A stretch of DNA of 64,000 bases from Fimbriimonadaceae bacterium (lineage in GTDB: Bacteria > Armatimonadota > Fimbriimonadia > Fimbriimonadales > Fimbriimonadaceae). Made by a program: the position numbers and the translations under genes. The DNA lies in the NCBI GenBank assembly GCA_019638675.1, contig JAHBTE010000001.1, forward strand, positions 2,636,605 through 2,700,604, written 5' to 3'. The first letter of the stretch is position 1, and each line of letters begins with the position of its first letter. The notes beneath the pieces were generated by a model. It searched no databases. It saw only the letters and a program-made list of their open reading frames with translations, and had not been told where the DNA came from. Shown piece by piece: positions 16,458-25,406 of this stretch.

Positions 16458-17238
16458 ATAGTTGTTTAGATTTCTCTAGCCACTCCCGCAAGCGACCAGG
16501 CTGATCCGTGTTCACCCAATCCACCTGCGAACCAACCATCAGCTTCCAGAAATCAGCCCGGTCGGGCACACCCCAAAACCGGAACTTGCGGCCTTCCCGA
16601 TGGGCCGCGTCGACAAAATCATTCAATAACTTCTGATTCTCCGTCGGAAGCTCGACGTTTTTGTTCCAGCCCACCGCCGTCCAACTTTCACTAATCAGCG
16701 GCATCCGCCGAACTGGGATTCCCTTCCCCACATCGCCAGGGCGACCATCCAGCGAGAGCCAACCAGTTTTGCTCGCCAGAATCAAATCAATCGGGCGGTC
16801 TCCGCTCACCACTACCCGCACGGCGCGTACTTCTTTATCCGTCGAAAAAGTGCTCGCCCGGGCCGCGATCAGGCTTTGCAGAATCGGAAAAACTTTCTCC
16901 CCATCCGCTTTTATATCCACAAGCAATTGGACTTCGGGCCATCCCTTATTAAGGCGATTCCCTACTTTCGGCAGCCGCACAAGCGGATCAAGGTACATGG
17001 CTTGCAGACTTCTCCCTTTCTCCGCCGTGGCCCGATCGTGACCGACCCGCAAAACCCCATCTATCAAGAAAATATCCGCTTCGATACTGCACATGCCGGC
17101 TTCAAGTGCTTTGTATAATGGGCGGGCTTGGAGATAGTCGTTATGTGAATGTCCGTTCACGATTGGAGTTGGCAACTCCGCAGGTTTTGTCGCCAAAATT
17201 ACCAAAATCCCCGCCAGCATGGATTTATTGTGAGTCAT
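16393..17238 (-). CDS. Glycerophosphodiester phosphodiesterase/PI-PLC-like secreted protein, 3' end antisense to tRNA-Arg
   Basis: 281 residues from ATG 17236-17238 followed by a signal-peptide-like segment; the frame also opens at 17436 but the signal starts here. NGHSHNDYLQARPLYKALE (His30, His32) and SIEADIFL (Glu53, Asp55), then GHDR (His67), fit the TIM-barrel active site of the PLC-like phosphodiesterase superfamily, though the overall sequence is diverged. No stop codon occurs before the tRNA, so the last about 21 codons are antisense to tRNA-Arg, giving the tail EGFEPPTPGSEDQ often seen in such overlaps. The functional protein probably ends near the WVNTDQPGRLREWLEK segment. Confidence 0.7.
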   Translation of the reverse strand: MTHNKSMLAGILVILATKPAELPTPIVNGHSHNDYLQARPLYKALEAGMCSIEADIFLIDGVLRVGHDRATAEKGRSLQAMYLDPLVRLPKVGNRLNKGWPEVQLLVDIKADGEKVFPILQSLIAARASTFSTDKEVRAVRVVVSGDRPIDLILASKTGWLSLDGRPGDVGKGIPVRRMPLISESWTAVGWNKNVELPTENQKLLNDFVDAAHREGRKFRFWGVPDRADFWKLMVGSQVDWVNTDQPGRLREWLEKSKQLLARLEGFEPPTPGSEDQCSIH

Positions 17239-17281
17239 TTCGAGGTTTGTAGGCGTTAAACTAACAGCAAGAAGTCTCCTT

Positions 17282-18376
17282 ATGAAACTCTCCATTTCCC
17301 CCGCACTGGCAATCGCCGCGGCTCTGATCTTGGCTCCGGTTGCACGGGCCGACGAAAAAGTGCTCCTTCCTGGCGATAAAGCTCCTGAAATCAAGGTTTC
17401 CAAGTGGATGCAAGGCGATGCGATCAAATCGTACAAAAAAGGTTCGGTTTACGTAGTCGAATTCTGGGCGACCTGGTGTGGCCCTTGCATCGAATCCATC
17501 CCTCACATCAACCAACTCAGCATTAAGTACAAAGGCAAAGCTGAGTTCCTGGGCGTAAGCATTTGGGAAGAAAAAAAAGATTTAGAAAACCGGACGGCAA
17601 AGTTCATGCGAGGCATGGGTAAGGATATGACTTACCGCGTGGCTATGGATGCAACCGACGACTTTATGGCAACCAATTGGATGGAAGCCAGCTATAGCGA
17701 CGGAATCCCGACCGCTTTCATTATCAACCAAGAAGGCAAAATCGCGTGGATCGGCCACCCGATGGAAATGGACGAGCCGCTCGCCCAAATCATAGATAAG
17801 AAGTTTGATATCGCGGCTTCCCGCGAGGAATACAAAAATTTTGTCGAAAGTCAGCAAGAGGGCCGCAGAGATTACGCAAGAATTGAGGAGGCGGAAAAAC
17901 TTTACAAAGTGGGCAAAGTTACCGAAGCCCTTGCGATTCTTAACGAGCTCGGTGCAAAGGAAACGCAGATCGCAATTGATGCGAAAATGAAAAAATTGGA
18001 ATTGTTGGCCTCTGATAATAAGGTTGCGGCGACTGAGTTTATCCAAGCTCTCGGCAAAGGCGAGTTCAGCGACCAGTTCGCTTTGGCAATTTACAGCACT
18101 AAAAATGCGACTGAAGAAGGTGGCAACCGCGAGCTAGCTTTGGTCGCGGCAAAAGCAGTTGTCGAAAACGTGAAGAACGACGACCCGTTCCTGTTTTACT
18201 ACTGCGCTCCTGCATTCAGTACAAGCAAAGATCACAAGAAGGCAATCGAAGTTCTTGAACGCGCATTGAAAGGCTTTGATAGCGGCCCTTATGCGGCAGA
18301 TTCCGATATGAAGGACTTCCGTGATGAAATCGTGAAAGCTCTCGAAAAAGAAAAGGCAGCAATCGATAAGTCGTGA
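17282..18376 (+). CDS. TlpA/ResA-like thioredoxin-fold protein with helical C-terminal extension
   Basis: 364 residues. Signal peptide (cleavage after ARA, about residue 23), then a thioredoxin domain with the redox motif WCGPC at 65-69 and a cis-Pro region GIPTAFI. From about residue 180 a long alpha-helical region with TPR-like pattern follows (EEAEKLYKVGKVTEALAILNELG). It is likely a periplasmic thiol-disulfide reductase; the helical repeats may dock a partner. It is divergent from the phosphodiesterase gene, and its stop overlaps the GTG of the next gene. Confidence 0.85.
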   Translation: MKLSISPALAIAAALILAPVARADEKVLLPGDKAPEIKVSKWMQGDAIKSYKKGSVYVVEFWATWCGPCIESIPHINQLSIKYKGKAEFLGVSIWEEKKDLENRTAKFMRGMGKDMTYRVAMDATDDFMATNWMEASYSDGIPTAFIINQEGKIAWIGHPMEMDEPLAQIIDKKFDIAASREEYKNFVESQQEGRRDYARIEEAEKLYKVGKVTEALAILNELGAKETQIAIDAKMKKLELLASDNKVAATEFIQALGKGEFSDQFALAIYSTKNATEEGGNRELALVAAKAVVENVKNDDPFLFYYCAPAFSTSKDHKKAIEVLERALKGFDSGPYAADSDMKDFRDEIVKALEKEKAAIDKS

Positions 18377-19356
18377 AGATTGGTCTGTTTACCGCACTCT
18401 TCGGGGATAAATCGCTCACCGAAGTATTAGACATCGCCCAGTCCATTGGACTGGGCGCAGTTGAGATAGGGGCAGGCGCTTATCCTGGCTCTCCCCATTT
18501 AAATGTAGATGAGTTGCTTAACAGCGAAGATGCCCGTAACCGGTTTAAGGATGAACTTGCGCGTCGAAATCTGGTTCTGAGCGCAATTTCGGTTCATGGC
18601 AACCCCTTGCATCCAATCGCGGAAATTGCCGATGATCATCACAACGCATTTATCCGCGGGGTCAAACTTGCAAGTTTGTTGGGGATCGAAGTTGTTAACG
18701 GATTCAGCGGATGCCCAGGCGATGGCCCAAATGCGGTGAATCCAAACTGGGTGACTTGCGCTTGGCCAGATGAGTTCCGTACGGTATTGGAATGGCAGTG
18801 GAACGAGCGAGTGATTCCTTACTGGACGGAGCAAGCGAATTTCTTAGCCGACCACAACGTGAAGTTCGCAATTGAAATGCACCCAGGATTCGTTGTATAC
18901 AACAATGAATCTCTGCTCCGGCTTCGCAACTCCACTGGCGCAAATGGTAAGCAGATCGGAGCAAACTTTGATCCTTCTCACCTTTGGTGGCAAGGAATTG
19001 ATCCGATCGCGGCAGTTCGAGAACTTGGAAAAGCGGGTGCCCTATTCCACGTCCACGCGAAAGATACGCTGATTGAACCGGAGACAAGCAAGCTCAATGG
19101 CAATTTGGATACCAAGTCTTACGGCGATATCATGAATCGCTCCTGGGTGTTCCGCTCGGTGGGATATGGTCACGACGTGAAGTGGTGGCGCGACTTTGTT
19201 TCAACCCTCCGAGTGGTGGGCTACGATCATGTTCTAAGCATTGAGCATGAAGACGGATTGATGTCGAGCATGGAAGGCTTGACCAAAGCGATTGCAACTT
19301 TGCAGGAAGCCGTGATCGTTGATCCGGCTGGCCCGATGTTCTGGGCGGCTGATTAA
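18373..19356 (+). CDS. Sugar phosphate isomerase/epimerase (xylose isomerase-like TIM barrel)
   Basis: 327 residues from GTG 18373, overlapping the preceding TGA by four bases (GTGA). The fold pattern of the AP-endonuclease-2/xylose isomerase superfamily is visible: MKIGLFTALFGDKSL, the metal-ligand region FAIEMHPGF, GANFDPSHLWWQGID, FHVHAKDT and LSIEHEDG, providing the usual Glu/Asp/His ligands. Members isomerise or epimerise sugars or inositol derivatives. The substrate cannot be deduced, and the coupling with the TlpA-like protein does not help. Confidence 0.85.
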   Translation: MKIGLFTALFGDKSLTEVLDIAQSIGLGAVEIGAGAYPGSPHLNVDELLNSEDARNRFKDELARRNLVLSAISVHGNPLHPIAEIADDHHNAFIRGVKLASLLGIEVVNGFSGCPGDGPNAVNPNWVTCAWPDEFRTVLEWQWNERVIPYWTEQANFLADHNVKFAIEMHPGFVVYNNESLLRLRNSTGANGKQIGANFDPSHLWWQGIDPIAAVRELGKAGALFHVHAKDTLIEPETSKLNGNLDTKSYGDIMNRSWVFRSVGYGHDVKWWRDFVSTLRVVGYDHVLSIEHEDGLMSSMEGLTKAIATLQEAVIVDPAGPMFWAAD

Positions 19357-19364
19357 TTGCCTGA

Positions 19365-19396
19365 TGTGGTTTGGTGCTTTTTAGCATCAAACCACA
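19365..19396. terminator. Stem-loop after the isomerase gene, weak terminator
   Basis: TGTGGTTTGGTGCT (19365-19378) pairs with AGCATCAAACCACA (19383-19396) with one G-U and a TTTT loop. No T-run follows on the plus strand, so termination may be inefficient. Confidence 0.5.
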
Positions 19397-19437
19397 AGCA
19401 TATCAGCCTCATTTTTGGCTATCATTAGTTCAATTCT

Positions 19438-20058
19438 GTGGTTTCTCTCATCGCCGCCTTGCTGATTTCCCCAACTAGCGATTTGCTGGAGTCGTTTTCG
19501 TATGAGTGGGCTGACCAACTTGATCAATTTGAATTGAACTGCGTGGTAATCCAGGGCAAAGATAAAGGCGAGATTCAGGTGGAGCTTCGCAAAAACGGTG
19601 AGGAGATGTGGAGACGCATCAAAACCGTTATCGAACCGCTTTCCAATCCCTCGCAGTCGGTCGTATTAAGAAGCGCCACGGCATCCGGTGACCGAGTTCT
19701 CATCATTGATATCAACCGCAAAAGTTGGTTCGATAGTTATGTTGTGCTTTGCACCCAATCAGCGGGTTATGATTTCGGATTTTCATATCGTAATTCCCGG
19801 GCGAATGTGATGGAATTCACGCGAGATTCGTTTGGAATGGTCACAGCCGTCACAACCTACGACAAGTTCATTACTGGCAAACCAAAAAGCGTCAAACAAA
19901 ACGGCGAAATACTTGATCGTTGGGAGCAAGTCAAAACTCATAAACTGACTTCAAAAGGTTTTCAGCCGTACTCGACTAAGTACAGGTTGATCAATGTTAC
20001 AGGCGGTGGAATTCCAGAAAAGAACTATATGTGGCGTAGCGATTGGGAAAAACTGTAA
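19438..20058 (+). CDS. Hypothetical protein, possibly exported
   Basis: 206 residues from GTG 19438. The first 12 residues are hydrophobic (MVSLIAALLISP) and could be a short signal peptide. The rest is soluble with many aromatic and basic residues. I recognise no family. It is 59 bp upstream of another protein with a very similar N-terminal opening (MSPLLAALIIAPT), so the two may be exported by the same route and belong to one transcript. Confidence 0.5.
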   Translation: MVSLIAALLISPTSDLLESFSYEWADQLDQFELNCVVIQGKDKGEIQVELRKNGEEMWRRIKTVIEPLSNPSQSVVLRSATASGDRVLIIDINRKSWFDSYVVLCTQSAGYDFGFSYRNSRANVMEFTRDSFGMVTAVTTYDKFITGKPKSVKQNGEILDRWEQVKTHKLTSKGFQPYSTKYRLINVTGGGIPEKNYMWRSDWEKL

Positions 20059-20117
20059 TTCCAAAGCCCGATTAGCAAAACGACCAGCCCCTCACAACCG
20101 TCTAAGCACTACACACC

Positions 20118-20810
20118 ATGTCTCCACTTTTGGCCGCCCTCATCATTGCGCCAACGCAAACGCTCACCTTCGCTCAGCTCGAAGAAAAAAAAGTTGCCGC
20201 ACTTAATTCGCTCACTGGGTTCAGGGGAACCTACGTGATGGTGAGTATTCCGTACGAAGGGGTGGGTCTTCGGCAAGAAGTAACCCTCGTTATTTCGCCA
20301 GATGGACGCCGAACCAAACTCCAAGTGAACGGGACAAACGTTGGCGAATCGGCTTACAACAAAAAAACAAAGTGGACAGCGATCCATCAAAACAAGAGCT
20401 ACCAATTGTTTGAGCCGCCAGCCGGATTCAAGTTGCCGCCGGACGTTGATCCGCTCAAGGCTCCAGCTGGTCAACTCAACCTAACCTTAGATGACTTGGG
20501 GCCGAGGTTTGCGACCAATCCCGACCCAACCCTCACTGGCCCACGAGAAGAGACGGTGGAAGGCAAAAAACTCACTCGTTACGATGCGAAGACAGTAGCA
20601 GAGGCCACAAAATCCCAAGTTCAGATTATTCAATGGTTTGACCCAAACAGTTTCATCGTGCGAAGGTTTGAAATCATCAAAACCACCGATGGCAAAGTCA
20701 GCACTGTCAAGGGCTTTTTGGTCAACGATACGATCAACACCAAAATCAACGTTTCGGAATTCGATTTACCGGCTGACATTGCCCGAACATATAAGCGGGT
20801 TGACGGGTAA
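20118..20810 (+). CDS. Exported protein of LolA-like type, function unknown
   Basis: 230 residues. Short signal-like N-terminus (MSPLLAALIIAPTQT), then beta-rich sequence. The layout (EKKVAALNSLTGFRGTYVM, KWTAIHQNKSYQLFEPP, IQWFDPNSFIVRRFEIIKTTDGKVS, FDLPADI) resembles the LolA/LolB-like half-barrel fold, in which a basis strand carries Trp/Phe-rich lipid-binding walls. Similarity is structural and weak. It ends 82 bp before secDF. Confidence 0.55.
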   Translation: MSPLLAALIIAPTQTLTFAQLEEKKVAALNSLTGFRGTYVMVSIPYEGVGLRQEVTLVISPDGRRTKLQVNGTNVGESAYNKKTKWTAIHQNKSYQLFEPPAGFKLPPDVDPLKAPAGQLNLTLDDLGPRFATNPDPTLTGPREETVEGKKLTRYDAKTVAEATKSQVQIIQWFDPNSFIVRRFEIIKTTDGKVSTVKGFLVNDTINTKINVSEFDLPADIARTYKRVDG

Positions 20811-20852
20811 TTTCGGCCCATACCCAGCCTGAGAATAGCTTCAAGCGGCTGG

Positions 20853-20884
20853 TATAATTCGCCTCCTGGCCTGGTGTCAGGAGG
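20853..20884 (+). promoter_or_regulatory. -10 element and RBS-sequestering hairpin before secDF
   Basis: TATAAT at 20853-20858. CCTCCTG (20862-20868) and CAGGAGG (20878-20884) are perfect reverse complements around the loop GCCTGGTGT. AGGAGG (20879-20884) is the ribosome-binding site of the TTG-started secDF, so the stem would hide it completely. If transcription starts about seven bases after the -10, only the inner five pairs remain. Confidence 0.5.
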
Positions 20885-20892
20885 AAATCCTT

Positions 20893-23409
20893 TTGCAGTC
20901 ACGAAACGTTTGGTTTCTCGTTCTAGTTGTCGTTTTAACGGCACTCTCCATATTCGGTTACAACAACCGTCCTCTTAAAAAAGGGCTGGATGTCGCGGGC
21001 GGAATTCGACTTACGTATCGAATGGATCTCGACAAATTAACCGCCGAGCAAAAGAAGAATCTTTCCCGCATCCAGGTTCAAGTTCAAGGCAACCTTGAAC
21101 GCCGAGCTGGCTCCGCCCTTGGCGTTGTTGAAGCTTCCGTTACAACAAAAGGCGAAGACCAATTCGTTGTCGAACTTCCAGGCGCGACCAATGTCAGAGA
21201 TGCGCGAACTGTACTTTCCTCCACCGCAAAGGTTCAGGTTTATCACGCTAAAAACGTAAGCACAACCAAGCGCTCTAAACGTTATATCGCTGGTGTTCAA
21301 GAAAAAAATGAGGACGGCTCTCCATACGTAACGTTCTCCAAAGTCGGAAGTTCTGGCAGTGATCTAAAACCCGGCGACCCTGAATATAAAAAAATGATTG
21401 AGGGCTGGGAGCTTATCCTAGAAGGAGAAGACGTCATTGATGCCAAATCGGAAATCGTTGGGACTGACTCCGCTCGCCCAAGCTTTACTTTTGGCGGCGA
21501 GGGAGCCAAGAGACTTGCCGAATGGTCTCGAAAATATTTGAATGAGGGCGAACAACTAGCCTTTGTTCTTGATGGTTCTGTTCTCCAAATTTCGCCGAAA
21601 CAAGACGGTGCGATTTTGGATGGCGGCGCGTACATCGACGGCAAATTTGATCCAGCTTACGTCCGTCAACTTACTAGCCTCATCAAAGCTGGTTCTCTGC
21701 CTGTTGACCTGATTGAAGAAGCGAGCGAAACCGTTTCTCCGACGATTGGTGAGAAGGCGTTTGATCAGATGGTGCGTGCTGGCGCAATCAGCATGGGCAT
21801 CATCATCATCTACCTGATTGCTTACTACGCGTTCCCAGGTTTGATCGCCGCGGTAGCGATGGTTTTGTACACCTTGTTCACTATCACAGTTCTTAAGTGG
21901 ATGGGTGCGACGTTCAGCCTTGCTTCAGTTGCCGCGTTCATCTTGAGTGCGGGTATGGCGGTTGACGCGAACATCTTGGTCTTCGAACGGGTGAAGGAAG
22001 AAGTTCGGGCCGGACGTAAACTAATGACTGCTGTCGAACTCGGCTTTAAGCGGGCTTTGAGCGCAATTCTCGACTCTAACGCTTGTACAGTTATCACGTC
22101 GGTCGTTCTCTATATGATGGGAACCACGGCGGTTAAAGGATTTGCTACCGCGCTCGTTGTTGGTGTTCTTGTCAGCTTCTTCACAGCGGTTACGATCACC
22201 CGGTCTCTGCTCGTTGGCTTGACTTCCATCGGAATTGGAACCGATCCAAAGTGGTACGCACTAAACCGCAACCTCTTCGGCGAAAAGCTCGAAGCTGGTG
22301 CGGATTCCAAACGGATTCAAATCATCGGTAAAGCCAAGCGATGGTTCACCCTTTCCGCAATTCTGATCCTGCCTGGTTTGATTATGATCGGTATGGGTGG
22401 AATCAAAGCGAACGTTGAATTCCAAGGCGGTTACGAAGCCAATTTCATCCTCAAGCAAGATGTTCCGATGAGCACTGTTCGGGCGAATTTGATCAAGGCT
22501 GGCTACGAAGGCTTTAACTTGAAGGAAGCGAAGGTCAACGACCTTAAATCCATCTACATTACGATTCCGAAAAGCGAAGGCAAGATTCAGCCACAAGACC
22601 CTGATGCGCTCAGTAAGATTGGAGCGGCGGCTGGATTAGATTCAGCCGATGGTGGATTGCAGGAAATCGGCCCAAGCGTGCGTGCGGAAACGACCAGCAA
22701 CGCCATCAACGGGGTTTTGATTTCGTCAGCGCTGATCGTTCTCTACATCGCTCTGCGGTTTGGATTTGCCCTCGGCGGAATGAAGAACGGTATCAAGTTC
22801 GGACTTTCTGCAGTTGCGGCACTACTGCACGACGTTGTGTTCATCGTCGGTTCGGCGGCGATCGTTGGTAAATTGCTCGGCTGGGAAATCAGCTCCCTGT
22901 TTATCACCGCGATGCTCACCGTTATCGGCTTCTCGGTTCACGATACGATCATCATCTTCGACCGGATTCGCGAAAACCTCCGCAAGTCACGAGGAGCAGA
23001 AACGTTTGAAGATTTGTGTGACAAATCGGTCACCCAAACCATCGCTCGATCAATCAATACTTCGGCAACCGCGATGCTGCCACTTGCTGTATTGCTTGCG
23101 GTTGGAACTCCAACCCCAGAACTGAAGTTCATGGTTCTGGTTATGTTATTAGGTATCGCGATTGGAACCTACTCTTCAATCTTCAACGCAAGCCCGATCC
23201 TGTGGCTTTGGAACCGAGCATCCGTGAAGCGCAAAGGGCCAGATGAAGACTTGGTTGTGGAAGCTCAACACGAATCCAAACTGCGCGCCGCTCAGGTGGT
23301 CGCGGCTCCTGCACAAGAAGGCACTGTCAGCGCAAGCGACTATGGAACGATCCGTAGAAAGCAGTCAGTGAAGGATCAAGCCAGCCACGTGCTGGATGAC
23401 GAAGACTAA
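20893..23409 (+). CDS. secDF: Protein translocase SecD-SecF fusion
   Basis: 838 residues from TTG 20893, with AGGAGG eight bases upstream. The SecD half starts with a membrane helix and the conserved KKGLDVAGGIRL, followed by the periplasmic P1 domain and a helix bundle from about 295 with the RND-like AGMAVDANILVFERVKEE. The SecF half begins at about 479, with its own FQGGYEANF and IGFSVHDTIIIFDRIREN motifs. The fused protein uses the proton gradient to help pull proteins out of the Sec channel. Separate SecD and SecF are commoner; fusions occur in several phyla. A strong terminator follows. Confidence 0.95.
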   Translation: MQSRNVWFLVLVVVLTALSIFGYNNRPLKKGLDVAGGIRLTYRMDLDKLTAEQKKNLSRIQVQVQGNLERRAGSALGVVEASVTTKGEDQFVVELPGATNVRDARTVLSSTAKVQVYHAKNVSTTKRSKRYIAGVQEKNEDGSPYVTFSKVGSSGSDLKPGDPEYKKMIEGWELILEGEDVIDAKSEIVGTDSARPSFTFGGEGAKRLAEWSRKYLNEGEQLAFVLDGSVLQISPKQDGAILDGGAYIDGKFDPAYVRQLTSLIKAGSLPVDLIEEASETVSPTIGEKAFDQMVRAGAISMGIIIIYLIAYYAFPGLIAAVAMVLYTLFTITVLKWMGATFSLASVAAFILSAGMAVDANILVFERVKEEVRAGRKLMTAVELGFKRALSAILDSNACTVITSVVLYMMGTTAVKGFATALVVGVLVSFFTAVTITRSLLVGLTSIGIGTDPKWYALNRNLFGEKLEAGADSKRIQIIGKAKRWFTLSAILILPGLIMIGMGGIKANVEFQGGYEANFILKQDVPMSTVRANLIKAGYEGFNLKEAKVNDLKSIYITIPKSEGKIQPQDPDALSKIGAAAGLDSADGGLQEIGPSVRAETTSNAINGVLISSALIVLYIALRFGFALGGMKNGIKFGLSAVAALLHDVVFIVGSAAIVGKLLGWEISSLFITAMLTVIGFSVHDTIIIFDRIRENLRKSRGAETFEDLCDKSVTQTIARSINTSATAMLPLAVLLAVGTPTPELKFMVLVMLLGIAIGTYSSIFNASPILWLWNRASVKRKGPDEDLVVEAQHESKLRAAQVVAAPAQEGTVSASDYGTIRRKQSVKDQASHVLDDED

Positions 23410-23424
23410 GTCATCGAAGACCAA

Positions 23425-23454
23425 ATCCCCTCACTACCTGTGAGGGGATTTTTT
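23425..23454 (+). terminator. Rho-independent terminator of secDF
   Basis: Perfect 10-bp stem ATCCCCTCAC / GTGAGGGGAT (23425-23434 with 23440-23449), five-base loop, six T. Confidence 0.9.
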
Positions 23455-23478
23455 ATGCCCAGGTAATCTGAAGCCTGC

Positions 23479-24213
23479 ATGAAATGCGCGATTGTCATCC
23501 CCTCCAGAATGGGCAGTACCCGGTTTCCGGGCAAGCCGCTTTGTGATCTCCTTGGCAAGCCGATGGTGCAGTGGGTTTACGAGGCAACTCAGCGCGCAGA
23601 TATCACTGACCAAATCGTAGTGGCAACCCCAGATCAAGAGATCATAGAAGCCTGTGCTAAGTTCGGAGCCCAGGCGATTTTGACTTCAGCCGACCACCCC
23701 AGTGGAACCGACCGGATCGCAGAAGTTTCTCAACACCTGAAGGCTGACTTCTACGTGAACGTTCAGGGAGATGAGCCGCTCATTCAAGTGGAAGATATCA
23801 AGGCTTGCGCCGCGCCGTTGTTTGATGATGCCACCGTTCAAATGTCTTCTGTGATGGCAGAGTGTCCAGAAAACGAAATTGAAAATCCTGCGGTAGTAAA
23901 AGTCGTTACTGACCTCAACGAATTCGCTCTGTACTTTTCACGCCACGCGCTTCCCTACCCTCGCAATCCGCGTGAAACCCCCGTTCGCAAACATATCGGC
24001 ATTTACGCTTACCGATACGAGGTTGTTCAAGCGTTTGCAGGGTGGAGCCAAACTCCGCTCGAAAAAGCGGAGTCATTAGAGCAATTACGATTCATGGAGC
24101 ATGGCATCCGTATCAAGATGGCGCACGGCTCCGGCAGTGCGCTGGCAGTCGATACTCCCGAGCAAGCTGAGGCAGTTCGCCAGTTACTTCTTCACCGGGC
24201 TAATGAAGGCTGA
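23479..24213 (+). CDS. kdsB: 3-deoxy-manno-octulosonate cytidylyltransferase KdsB
   Basis: 244 residues. The nucleotidyltransferase loop IPSRMGSTRFPGKPL is at 7-21, followed by NVQGDEPLI, FSRHALPYPR, HIGIYAYR and SLEQLRFMEHGI, the full KdsB pattern. It couples Kdo to CMP for lipopolysaccharide inner core synthesis, which implies a diderm envelope with LPS. It is a single gene after the secDF terminator, and it overlaps the end of the convergent M16-like gene by 22 bases. Confidence 0.93.
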   Translation: MKCAIVIPSRMGSTRFPGKPLCDLLGKPMVQWVYEATQRADITDQIVVATPDQEIIEACAKFGAQAILTSADHPSGTDRIAEVSQHLKADFYVNVQGDEPLIQVEDIKACAAPLFDDATVQMSSVMAECPENEIENPAVVKVVTDLNEFALYFSRHALPYPRNPRETPVRKHIGIYAYRYEVVQAFAGWSQTPLEKAESLEQLRFMEHGIRIKMAHGSGSALAVDTPEQAEAVRQLLLHRANEG

Positions 24214-25406
24214 CCACGCATCAGTCTGAACTGACACCCATCCATCAAATCTTTTGCCGCTGCTCGCAGTTGAGCCTCTGTGACCTGATTCAAGGTTTCC
24301 ACCCACTTGCTAATGGAGATTGACGGCAGACCCATAGAGTAAAGCAATCCGCGCCACCTTACGTCATCGCCAGGTTGACCGTACAGCGTGTAGTTTCCGT
24401 CTACATAAACGCAAGCAAAGGGGCTTGGTTTTGTCAAAACCTGAGTCGCCATTGCCTTCGCCCGGTCGAGCGTGATCTGATCGTAATACTCAATATCCTT
24501 GCGCAGAAGGTCGATCATAGCGCCGGTGTACTTCAGTTCCGATTCTTCGGCTCGCCGAAGCATGATCAAGCGCGGAACAAACCCTTTTTGAGTTGGCCAA
24601 AGAATGCCTTCGGTTCTATAGCAAAGACCAGAATCTTCACGAAGTGTTCGCCAAGTACTGCAGTCCTTGCCCGCTCCAAGCGCCATCAGAGCCAAGAACT
24701 TTGCCGCAGAATCACCTTCGCCAATGCGAATCGGTTTGCCAGCTAATTCAAAACTTGAAACGCCTAACATTTGCTGTGTCGGCCAAGGAGCTTCTTCGGC
24801 GTAGCGTGGCAATCGGGCGTACGGCGGAACCTGCCACATTTTGGAATACTGGTCAACAACTGCCCTTACCGCTCCACGTTCAAAGGGGCCACTAACGACA
24901 ATAGAAATTCCTGATTTATCCAAGATTCTTGCGTGAGTGCTGGAGAAATCTTGTTCAATCATATCCTTTGGGAAAGTTGGTTTGGGCCAAAGAGAGTTCT
25001 GCCAAGGATCTAGCACCCTGCCTTTTGCAACGGCTAATTCATCTTGCCAGAAGTTTGCTGACCAGCTTGGTTGCGATACGAGCGAGGTTGCCAATGCCAC
25101 TGCATTCTGCCACTTCGTCGGACTTGCAACGATTTCAACCCTGATGAATCCGGGAGCACGAACCACTCTGGGAGCTACCCCCGCGGTAGAACCAAAAAAG
25201 CTCACTTCTCTCGGCCCATATGTCACCGAAATTTCGCCAACACTGTGGCTGATCACTTCCCAAGCCGCATCTTCTCGCTCAAAGTTTCGATCACGCCATA
25301 GGTAGGCGTGGATCGTCACAACGTTTGCGTTTGGATCTGGCAGTTCCAGAACCGAAGCTTTCACCCCGACTTGAAGAGTCGCCACGGCAACGAGTGCTGA
25401 TATCAT
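24192..25406 (-). CDS. M16 peptidase-like protein, partner half lacking the zinc motif
   Basis: 404 residues from ATG 25404-25406, which overlaps the upstream TGA (ATGA); the frame opens further upstream, but this start begins a signal-like segment. The fold pattern resembles the C-terminal M16 (insulinase/pitrilysin) half, with GKDCSTWRTLREDSGLCYRTEG matching the conserved R..GL.Y region and no HxxEH motif. It is encoded directly after a zinc-motif-bearing M16 protein, suggesting a two-subunit peptidase. The C-terminal 22 bases overlap kdsB tail to tail. Confidence 0.75.
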   Translation of the reverse strand: MISALVAVATLQVGVKASVLELPDPNANVVTIHAYLWRDRNFEREDAAWEVISHSVGEISVTYGPREVSFFGSTAGVAPRVVRAPGFIRVEIVASPTKWQNAVALATSLVSQPSWSANFWQDELAVAKGRVLDPWQNSLWPKPTFPKDMIEQDFSSTHARILDKSGISIVVSGPFERGAVRAVVDQYSKMWQVPPYARLPRYAEEAPWPTQQMLGVSSFELAGKPIRIGEGDSAAKFLALMALGAGKDCSTWRTLREDSGLCYRTEGILWPTQKGFVPRLIMLRRAEESELKYTGAMIDLLRKDIEYYDQITLDRAKAMATQVLTKPSPFACVYVDGNYTLYGQPGDDVRWRGLLYSMGLPSISISKWVETLNQVTEAQLRAAAKDLMDGCQFRLMRGQPSLAR

